A stretch of DNA of 6,103 nt from Oscillospiraceae bacterium (GTDB lineage: Bacteria; Bacillota; Clostridia; Oscillospirales; UBA929). Shown piece by piece: positions 1 through 4,988 of the stretch; position 1 is the stretch's first letter; each line of letters starts with the position of its first letter. The stretch lies in the NCBI GenBank assembly GCA_031271525.1, contig JAISVO010000038.1, positions 1 through 6,103 on the forward strand, in the 5' to 3' direction. The translations under genes and the position numbers were made by a program. The notes below the pieces were generated by a model that worked only from the letters and a program-made list of their open reading frames with translations, was not told the DNA's origin and searched no databases.

Positions 1-149
1 GGATTCCAAAGCCCGAATCAAGCGTTGGAGAGATACTTGTACCTCCTGTAAAAAAACAGGGACTGTCACCCGCGTATGCGTGCTCGGACATTGTGTCACC
101 CATCATTGACACTTGAACACATTTGGCCACTCCCCAAAGCAATTCGACC
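1..149. other. Non-coding upstream region
   Basis: I see no credible gene here. Reading frames open from the left edge close at stops at 49-51, 107-109 and 114-116, and have unremarkable third-position GC compared with the genes in the window. Visible structures are a weak A-rich hairpin (arms 44-49 and 56-61), an octamer TGTCACCC repeated at 64-71 and 94-101, and an inverted repeat GTGTCA/TGACAC at 93-112. The window edge may cut off the tail of an upstream gene, but nothing proves this. Confidence 0.5.
93..112. repeat. Short inverted repeat upstream of the cofE-like promoter
   Basis: Perfect 6-bp arms GTGTCA (93-98) and TGACAC (107-112) surround an 8-nt spacer. It ends 38 bp before the -35 box of the promoter at 150-178. 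The left arm overlaps the second copy of the octamer TGTCACCC. It could be a protein-binding site or chance; no T-run follows that would make it a terminator. Confidence 0.3.
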
Positions 150-178
150 TTGACAAGCGAGCCATTATATGGTACACT
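150..178 (+). promoter_or_regulatory. Sigma-A-type promoter for the CofE-like gene
   Basis: The -35 box TTGACA (150-155) is a perfect match to consensus. A 17-bp spacer leads to the -10 box TACACT (173-178), preceded by TGG (170-172), which supplies the extended -10 TGn element. Transcription should start near 185, giving a leader of about 40 nt before the ATG at 225. The assignment rests on sequence match and position only. Confidence 0.8.
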
Positions 179-210
179 TTTTGAGCGTTCCTACACGAGG
201 TTACGAATTT

Positions 211-217
211 GAGGAGG
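211..217 (+). promoter_or_regulatory. Ribosome binding site that decides the CofE-like start
   Basis: GAGGAGG lies 7 nt before the ATG at 225. An in-frame TTG at 219 is only 1 nt from this motif, too close for normal initiation, so the ATG two codons later is the better start. Confidence 0.85.
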
Positions 218-224
218 CTTGACA

Positions 225-1400
225 ATGAGATCGGTCGGCACACAAGCAATCGGAGTACGCACACCCATCATTCGCGAGGGGGATCCGCTGCCCGAAATGG
301 TCGTCTCCTCCGTCCTCGCAAGTTGCGAAGAGCTTGGGGTCCCCCTGCGGGACCGGGACATCATCGGTGTCACCGAAGCGGTGGTGGCGCGCGCTCAGGG
401 CAACTACGCGACAGTTGCTCAAATCGCGGCGGATGTCCGCGAAAAATTCCAGTCCGGGACGGTCGGTGTCGTTTTCCCGATCCTGAGCCGCAACCGCTTT
501 GCGACTCAATACAAGGGAATCGCGGCGGGGGCCGAGAAGGTAATCGTCCAACTCAGCTATCCGTCCGACGAGGTGGGTAACCATATCGTACGTCTGGACG
601 AGGTTTTGGACAAAGGGGTCAACCCCTATGCCGACGTCTTTGACGAAAACGATTTCCGCGCGCGTTTTCCCGACGTCGTTCACGAGTTCACCGGGGTGGA
701 TTACCTGAAGCTATACCGCGAACTGGGCGGCGGTGCCCGGGTCATTTTGGCAAACGACCCCTGTGAGATCCTAAAGCACACGAACCAAGTCATTGCGGCC
801 GACATCCATACCCGCGACGCAACCAAGAAGCGCTTACGGGCGGGCGGCGCCAATGTCTACGGTCTGGACGAGATCCTCACCAAGAGTGTGGCCGGTTCGG
901 GCTGGAACGAGAATTACGGGCTTCTCGGCGCGAACAAGTCCACCGAGGACCGGGTAAAGCTTTTCCCCCGCGACTGTGACGCGTTTGTTCATACCGTGCA
1001 AGCACTCTTCCTTGAGAAGACGGGGGTCAACGTCGAGGTTTTGATTTACGGAGACGGCGCGTTTAAAGACCCGATAGGGAAGATATGGGAATTGGCCGAT
1101 CCGGTCGTTTCTCCGGCTTTCACTGAAGGTCTTGCGGGTCTGCCCAACGAGCTGAAACTAAAATACCTCGCGGACAACCAGTTCGCCGATAAAAAAGGCG
1201 AGGATGCCCGCGCGGCGATTGTCGCGAGCATCCGCAGTAAAACGTTGAACTTGATGGGTAAAGACGAGAGCCTCGGCACTACTCCCCGCTACTACAGCGA
1301 CTTGATCGGGTCGCTGTGCGATCTGGTCAGCGGCAGCGGCGATAAGGGAACCCCGGTAGTGCTGATCCGCGGGTATTTCGACAACTTGGCGTCTGAGTAG
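225..1400 (+). CDS. Coenzyme F420-0:L-glutamate ligase (CofE)-family protein
   Basis: The 391-aa protein belongs to the CofE/F420_ligase family, named after archaeal enzymes that use GTP to add glutamate to F420-0. Recognition is from the N-terminal half: the start VGTQAIGVRTPIIREGD (residues 4-20), the segment DIIGVTEAVVARAQGNYATV (45-64), FPILSRNRF (84-92) and LSYPSDEVGNH (110-120), all typical of clostridial members. It is much longer than archaeal CofE (about 250 aa), and the rest (FTGVDYLKLYRELGGG, 155-170; YGLLGANKSTEDRVKLFP, 231-248) matches the long Firmicutes form. No signal peptide or membrane segment is seen, so it is probably cytosolic. The gene has its own promoter and strong ribosome binding site, and ends just before a hairpin, suggesting a single-gene unit. 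The start is ATG 225; a TTG at 219 would add two residues. Family membership is fairly sure, but the real substrate is unknown: no F420 pathway gene is nearby and Clostridia are not generally known to make F420. Another gamma-glutamyl (for example folate-type) ligation is possible but unproven. Confidence 0.88.
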   Translation: MRSVGTQAIGVRTPIIREGDPLPEMVVSSVLASCEELGVPLRDRDIIGVTEAVVARAQGNYATVAQIAADVREKFQSGTVGVVFPILSRNRFATQYKGIAAGAEKVIVQLSYPSDEVGNHIVRLDEVLDKGVNPYADVFDENDFRARFPDVVHEFTGVDYLKLYRELGGGARVILANDPCEILKHTNQVIAADIHTRDATKKRLRAGGANVYGLDEILTKSVAGSGWNENYGLLGANKSTEDRVKLFPRDCDAFVHTVQALFLEKTGVNVEVLIYGDGAFKDPIGKIWELADPVVSPAFTEGLAGLPNELKLKYLADNQFADKKGEDARAAIVASIRSKTLNLMGKDESLGTTPRYYSDLIGSLCDLVSGSGDKGTPVVLIRGYFDNLASE

Positions 1401-1419
1401 AAAGGACTTGCCTCCGGTG

Positions 1420-1453
1420 ATTTAAGGACCTTTTTGAAGAGAGGTCCTTAAAT
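1420..1453. terminator. Inverted repeat between convergent genes, possible bidirectional terminator
   Basis: Arms TTTAAGGACC (1421-1430) and GGTCCTTAAA (1443-1452) are perfectly complementary and extend by one A-T pair, with a 12-nt loop. The repeat begins 20 nt after the CofE-like stop. Its right arm contains the TAA stop (1448-1450) of the oppositely oriented dehydrogenase gene. Neither strand has a clear U-tract after the stem, so efficient intrinsic termination is not certain, but its place between two gene ends fits a shared terminator. Confidence 0.55.
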
Positions 1454-2929
1454 TGACCCCAAAACTTTCAATGACTGCCTGACGGCGCCCGGACCCAATA
1501 ACATAGAAGCCAAATACCCTTCGCATCTTTCCCCCAGCCCGACAGCGTACAGGTCACAGCCGAAGAGCCGAACGTCGCGGAAGAAACCGGCGGCGCTCTT
1601 TGCCGTTGACGGGTCGCCGAAGGCGACACCGGAGAGCAGTTCCCGCAGCCCGGACAGCATCGGGTCGGACGACAGTTCCATCGCCTCCCCGTTGTCGTCC
1701 AGCGCCAGCAGATACCGCGACCAACCGGCAAGCGTCAGCGGGACGGCGACCAAACTGTCAACCGACAGGTCGGCGCGCTCGGCGTACCTTTTGATCGTCT
1801 CGCCGAACCGGAAGGGGACCTTTTGGCTGGTGTCGGTCACGATCCTGCGCGGGGTGTCGGGGATAAACGGGTTGGGAAGCCGCTTTTCGATCACCTCATC
1901 CAAAAAGCCGCGCGGCTCGAAGATACCCGGGTGATCGACCGCCGAAAGCCCCTCGGCGTAGCCCAAGCGGCGCACGAGAGCCGTCAGGTCGGCGTCCCGC
2001 ATACATGCGGCGATGTTGGTTTTACCTAGCAGACAGCCGAAGATCGCGAGGGCGGTGTGTAACGGGTTGAGGCAGGCGGTCACCTTCATCTGCTCGGCCT
2101 TGTGGACGGTATCTCGGTCGGTGAAGTAGACGCCGGCTTTCTCCAGCGGGGGCCTCCCGTTGGGAAAATCGTCCTCAATTACGAGGTACTGCGGCGCTTC
2201 AGCGTTGACGAAGGGAGCGATTCTGGTGCCCTTCTCCGTTACGATGGGCGACCAGTCGGTCGGTCCCGGAAGCGTCGAACGCACCTGCTCGGACGGACCC
2301 GGGGTGATTTTGTCGATCATGCTCCAAGGGAAGGAAACGCGGTCGGTTAGGTAGGCGCGGAAGCCCGGCTCGTCAAATAATTTTTCGGCTGCAGCGAGGA
2401 CAGCGCCGCGCAACAGCGCACCGTTCTCGCTGCAGTTATCCATACTCACGAGCGCAAGCGGCGCGCCGCCGCCGGCATACCGCTTGTACAGCAGCGCTGC
2501 GAGGGTGTCCATCGCGCTTCCCCGGTAGCCTTTTTCGGTGATGGTGAAACTCACCATCTGCAATCCTGCGTCGCGGAAGATCGTTTCCAAGCGGGCGTAG
2601 TCTTCTGTTCCCGGCACGGCGGAGAGCGCTTCGGTGACCGGGGACGCAGCCGTTTTCTCGGTCGTCCCGTCCGGGTTCAAGGTCACCAGCAGGATTTGGT
2701 TGTCATAGGGACGGTAGATTTTCTCGATGATCTCTGTGTCAAAGGTTTCGGCGGCGATGATCCCCCGGTCGCTTTGCCCGGTGTTGAGCAGTTTTTCTTG
2801 GAGGAGGGCAATAAAACCGCGGAAAATATTTCCTGCGCCGAAATGGACCCAGATGGGCGCGGCTACCGTGGCTTTCCGCACCGCTTCGATGTCATAGAGG
2901 GAGTTGCGCGCTCCGGGTATGATGAACAT
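1448..2929 (-). CDS. Mannitol dehydrogenase-family oxidoreductase (UxuB/fructuronate reductase-like)
   Basis: The 493-aa protein belongs to the polyol-specific long-chain dehydrogenase/reductase family, which interconverts sugar alcohols or hexuronates and keto sugars with NAD(P)H (mannitol 2-dehydrogenase; D-fructuronate reductase UxuB of hexuronate breakdown). The N-terminal Rossmann signature is WVHFGAGNIFRGF (residues 27-39). Further landmarks are FTITEKGY (128-135), SMDNCSENG (162-170), FPWSMIDKITP (200-210), KVTACLNPLH (282-291), which aligns with the catalytic Lys-Asn-His region, and KVPFRFGETIK (370-380). Length is normal for the family. I chose ATG 2929, with GAGAGGAA (2945-2938) upstream; an in-frame GTG at 2998 overlaps the previous stop and would add 23 residues that look like translated hairpin and leader. 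It lies 65 bp behind the FliD-like gene on the same strand, with no clear promoter of its own. Exact substrate cannot be told: no uxuA, kduI, uxaC or sugar transporter is in the window. Confidence 0.88.
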   Translation of the reverse strand: MFIIPGARNSLYDIEAVRKATVAAPIWVHFGAGNIFRGFIALLQEKLLNTGQSDRGIIAAETFDTEIIEKIYRPYDNQILLVTLNPDGTTEKTAASPVTEALSAVPGTEDYARLETIFRDAGLQMVSFTITEKGYRGSAMDTLAALLYKRYAGGGAPLALVSMDNCSENGALLRGAVLAAAEKLFDEPGFRAYLTDRVSFPWSMIDKITPGPSEQVRSTLPGPTDWSPIVTEKGTRIAPFVNAEAPQYLVIEDDFPNGRPPLEKAGVYFTDRDTVHKAEQMKVTACLNPLHTALAIFGCLLGKTNIAACMRDADLTALVRRLGYAEGLSAVDHPGIFEPRGFLDEVIEKRLPNPFIPDTPRRIVTDTSQKVPFRFGETIKRYAERADLSVDSLVAVPLTLAGWSRYLLALDDNGEAMELSSDPMLSGLRELLSGVAFGDPSTAKSAAGFFRDVRLFGCDLYAVGLGERCEGYLASMLLGPGAVRQSLKVLGSI

Positions 2930-2938
2930 AAGTGTGGT

Positions 2939-2944
2939 TCCTCT
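2939..2944 (-). promoter_or_regulatory. Ribosome binding site of the dehydrogenase gene
   Basis: Read on the - strand, AGAGGA lies 9 nt before the ATG at 2929. It is moderate in strength, but it supports this ATG over the GTG at 2998, which lies inside the end of the FliD-like gene. Confidence 0.6.
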
Positions 2945-2951
2945 CAAAGCG

Positions 2952-2977
2952 GAAGGGCGGTTGTCAACCCGCCCTTC
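2952..2977 (-). repeat. GC-rich hairpin between the FliD-like and dehydrogenase genes
   Basis: Perfect 9-bp arms GAAGGGCGG (2952-2960) and CCGCCCTTC (2969-2977) flank an 8-nt loop. It starts 17 nt after the FliD-like stop and ends a few bases before the dehydrogenase ribosome binding site. On the - strand the stem is followed by CGCTTTGAGAGG, with no U-run, so it is a poor intrinsic terminator. It may partly terminate, block or mark a processing site in a two-gene transcript; these roles are inferred. Confidence 0.5.
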
Positions 2978-2994
2978 GTAAATTTTACAAGGTA

Positions 2995-4254
2995 TCACAT
3001 GAGATAATCGAACAAAAGCCCCATATTACTGGCGTTCATTTCGGCGGCGTACAACCGGAAATCGGAGCCGTAGGACGCGTCGTAGAGGGCGCTGTAGTTC
3101 CCGGCGGCGCTGTTGGTTGAACCGGTGAACCGCGCCGGGTTTTGGTCCGCTTCGTTCATCGCGTTGCTGACCAGATCGAGGAAACCGCCCCGCTGACCGA
3201 CGCCCAACGCTTCCTGCAGGGAACCGTCCGCGATGGAGCGTTCCATCAGCTGGTCGTTGACCCGGAGCTGACCATCCAGCCCGCTGTAGATTCCGACTTT
3301 CGCCAGATCTGTGGCGGACTCGCGGTAGATGGCGTTTAGGCGGTCCGCAAGGCTTTGGGAGCCGTAAGCCCCGACACTCGTCAAGTCGTTGAACCGGCTG
3401 ATCATCTCGTTCAGTGCCGCCCGGGTATCCGAGCTGTCGCTGTAAAGGTCGTACGTCTGCGTTCCGACCTCGGTCAGGGTCACAGACGCGCCGCCGCCCA
3501 CTGCGATGGTGTTGCTGTCGGAGGTTTGGCTGACCCCGTCAACCGTGTAACGGGCATCCTGCGCCGCCGTCGCGGCGGTGTTCAACCCGAACTGGCTGAC
3601 GACGCTTCCGCTGATGTCGCTGACGGTAAACCCGTTTTCCGCACCGGTTTCCCGGCCCGTCAGGGTTAAGGTGGAGAGCCCCGTTTCCTCGTTGAAGGAG
3701 ACGCTCGCCGTAACGCCGAGATCCTCCCGGCTGTTAATGGCGTTTGCGATTTTCTGCTGCGCCGACCTGTTGTTGTCGGCTGTCGTCAAATTGACGCTGA
3801 ATAGGTTTCTCTCGCCGTCCTGCTCAATCGCGAAGCTCTGCAGCCCCGACAGCATCGGGCGCTCCTCCGCCTGTGCGGCAACGGAACGGTTGACCTGCGC
3901 CGAAGCGAGCTGCAGCGTATCGATGCTGACGGCCCCGATCCGGCTTGCCGGCGAAAAGCTGTTCGAGCTGGCGGAATTGACGGCGTTTACCCCGCCGTAT
4001 GCCGAAGGCTTGTTAAGGTTCGCGACTGCGTTGGCGAGGTTCTCCGCCCCCTGCTTGATCGCCGTGACCTGCAGTTTCGCGAGGGCTGTTGAGGATGAAA
4101 GGTTGACGCCGTACGACGCTATATCGGTGGTTGGAAAGAACGAGGATCCTTGCGACTGCACACCGCCCCCCGTGAACAGGGAGCTTATGTAGTTTAGCTG
4201 ACTCAGCTGGCTTAGCTGCTTGAACTGACTTCCCAGAGCGTTAACTCCTGCCAT
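2995..4254 (-). CDS. FliD-like flagellar cap/hook-associated protein
   Basis: The 419-aa protein resembles the filament cap FliD (HAP2), which sits at the flagellum tip and helps flagellin subunits assemble after export by the flagellar type III system. What I see: a Ser/Asn/Ala/Gly-rich composition with almost no Cys; an N-terminal helical stretch (about 55-82); IGAVSIDTLQLASAQVNRS (106-124), like the conserved FliD strand-helix; a domain at 140-213 resembling FliD D2/flagellin 'hook IN' repeats (AQQKIANAINSREDLGVTAS, 165-184; TLTLTGRETGAENGFTVSD, 195-213); DARYTVDGVSQTSDSNTI (233-250); and a C-terminal FliD-like part (MISRFNDLTS, 284-293; VGIYSGLDGQLRVND, 320-334). The usual N-terminal 'GlDt..iV' motif is not evident, and there is no signal peptide. 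The start is ATG 4254, 8 nt after GGAGGAGG; a TTG at 4284 would add ten residues across that site. The gene has its own promoter. No other flagellar gene is in the window, so a motility role is inferred from family resemblance; a surface or secreted filament-like role is possible. Confidence 0.72.
   Translation of the reverse strand: MAGVNALGSQFKQLSQLSQLNYISSLFTGGGVQSQGSSFFPTTDIASYGVNLSSSTALAKLQVTAIKQGAENLANAVANLNKPSAYGGVNAVNSASSNSFSPASRIGAVSIDTLQLASAQVNRSVAAQAEERPMLSGLQSFAIEQDGERNLFSVNLTTADNNRSAQQKIANAINSREDLGVTASVSFNEETGLSTLTLTGRETGAENGFTVSDISGSVVSQFGLNTAATAAQDARYTVDGVSQTSDSNTIAVGGGASVTLTEVGTQTYDLYSDSSDTRAALNEMISRFNDLTSVGAYGSQSLADRLNAIYRESATDLAKVGIYSGLDGQLRVNDQLMERSIADGSLQEALGVGQRGGFLDLVSNAMNEADQNPARFTGSTNSAAGNYSALYDASYGSDFRLYAAEMNASNMGLLFDYLM
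4192..4227 (-). repeat. 9-bp tandem repeat in the 5' end of the FliD-like gene
   Basis: Four 9-bp units in frame encode QFK, QLS, QLS and QLN (residues 10-21 of the FliD-like protein). The three units at 4192-4218 share CAGCT, and the one at 4219-4227 is diverged. Because the unit is a multiple of three, copy-number change would lengthen or shorten the N-terminal helix without breaking the frame. Confidence 0.6.
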
Positions 4255-4262
4255 GTCACCCG

Positions 4263-4270
4263 CCTCCTCC
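4263..4270 (-). promoter_or_regulatory. Ribosome binding site that decides the FliD-like start
   Basis: On the - strand, GGAGGAGG lies 8 nt before the ATG at 4254. An in-frame TTG at 4284 lies upstream of this site and has no comparable motif, so the ATG is preferred. Confidence 0.85.
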
Positions 4271-4296
4271 TTGAATGGGCACAATTACGCAGGTTC

Positions 4297-4325
4297 ATTG
4301 TACCACGTGGGTCACAGTTTGTAAA
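4297..4325 (-). promoter_or_regulatory. Sigma-A-type promoter for the FliD-like gene
   Basis: On the - strand, TTTACA (-35, 4325-4320) and TACAAT (-10, 4302-4297) are separated by 17 bp, with TGG directly before the -10 (extended -10). Transcription should start near 4290, giving a leader of about 36 nt. The spacer contains the perfect palindrome CCACGTGG (4303-4310), a possible operator. The match is to the vegetative sigma type rather than the sigma-28/SigD pattern usual for late flagellar genes. Confidence 0.75.
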
Positions 4326-4357
4326 GGGTTTGTTGGAAATATTTTTCGGAGGGTTGC

Positions 4358-4386
4358 TTGAACGCAAAAAACGGGTGTGGTATAAT
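4358..4386 (+). promoter_or_regulatory. Sigma-A-type promoter for the GNAT-phosphatase operon
   Basis: TTGAAC (-35, 4358-4363), a 17-bp spacer and a perfect TATAAT (-10, 4381-4386), with TGG at 4378-4380 giving an extended -10. It is one of the strongest-looking promoters in the window. The predicted start near 4393 falls at the ribosome binding site, so the mRNA leader would be only about 14 nt. Confidence 0.85.
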
Positions 4387-4392
4387 CGCGGC

Positions 4393-4400
4393 AGGGAGGT
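4393..4400 (+). promoter_or_regulatory. Ribosome binding site of the GNAT gene
   Basis: AGGGAGGT lies 6 nt before the ATG at 4407 and fixes this start. It sits almost exactly at the predicted transcription start, leaving essentially no room for leader regulation. Confidence 0.8.
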
Positions 4401-4406
4401 GCTATT

Positions 4407-4988
4407 ATGGACATTATCAAGCTGACGCCGGAGTTTGCGGAGGCGTATGTCCGCTTCTTCGACACGACGCCGCATGATTACAACGTGGACGAGCACAAGT
4501 GTTATTGCGTTTGCTGGTGCAGCGACGACTGCGAGGGGAAGGACTTCTCCACCCGCGAAAAGCGGCGGGAAGCCGCGCTGCGGTACGTCCGCGAGGGGGC
4601 CATACAGGGGTATCTCGCAGCCGACGGCGGTACGATTGTCGGCTGGTGCAACGCCAACACCAAGGCGGACTGCCAAACGTGCGCCGCTTGGCGGCGCTTG
4701 ATGGGGGACATTCCGACCGACGGCCCCGGGGAGAGGGTCAAGTCGGTATTTTGCTTCACCGTCGCGCCCGAACGGAAGCGTAAGGGAATCGCGACCAAAC
4801 TGCTGGAGCGCGTCTGTACGGATGCGGCGAGCGACGGGTTTACCTGTGTTGAGGGGTATCCCGAAAAAGCTCCGCAGGATGAAAACATTAACTTCTCCGG
4901 CGCCGCCGCGCTGTACAAAAAATGCGGATTTACCGTACATTGCGAGGCGGGCAACCGGTTGATCATGAGAAAAGAGCTTCAGCCATGA
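4407..4988 (+). CDS. GNAT-family N-acetyltransferase, Cys-rich
   Basis: The 193-aa protein is a single-domain GCN5-related acetyltransferase, expected to move an acetyl group from acetyl-CoA to an unknown amine. Motif A, the CoA pyrophosphate loop, is FTVAPERKRKGIATKLLERV (117-136), with R/K-x-x-G-x-A at 123-129. The fold continues with FTCVEGYP (145-152) and ends in AAALYKKCGFTV (166-177), the usual GNAT C-terminal helix-strand. GWCNAN (79-84) and the CYC segment near residue 32 match a group of clostridial GNATs with a conserved CYC...GWCNAN pattern. The oddity is 13 cysteines, five of them in KCYCVCWCSDDC (31-42). There is no signal peptide, so it should be cytosolic. It is the first gene of an operon; its TGA overlaps the next ATG, implying translational coupling. 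Whether the Cys cluster binds metal is unknown. Confidence 0.9.
   Translation: MDIIKLTPEFAEAYVRFFDTTPHDYNVDEHKCYCVCWCSDDCEGKDFSTREKRREAALRYVREGAIQGYLAADGGTIVGWCNANTKADCQTCAAWRRLMGDIPTDGPGERVKSVFCFTVAPERKRKGIATKLLERVCTDAASDGFTCVEGYPEKAPQDENINFSGAAALYKKCGFTVHCEAGNRLIMRKELQP

Noticed and set aside
44..61. Hairpin with an A-rich loop as a terminator
   Set aside because: The stem is only 5-6 bp and no U-run follows on either strand.
3..116. Possible C-terminal fragment of an upstream gene, 37 codons open from the left edge and ending in TGA at 114-116
   Set aside because: Two reading frames are similarly open, the third-position GC is about 43%, well below that of the clear genes, and I recognise no motif.
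201..683. 160-aa - strand open frame opposite the CofE-like gene
   Set aside because: It is a shadow of a clear family member with a promoter and ribosome binding site; no recognisable domain or own start signals.
2962..2967. TTGACA on the - strand as a -35 box for the dehydrogenase
   Set aside because: It lies in the hairpin loop and no -10-like hexamer occurs 16-18 bp downstream.
2930..2998. N-terminal extension of the dehydrogenase from GTG 2998
   Set aside because: It would translate the hairpin and overlap the FliD-like stop; the ATG at 2929 has a ribosome binding site and gives a normal family N-terminus.
3578..4192. 204-aa + strand open frame opposite the FliD-like gene
   Set aside because: The opposite strand has FliD-like domains, promoter and ribosome binding site; the + strand frame has none.
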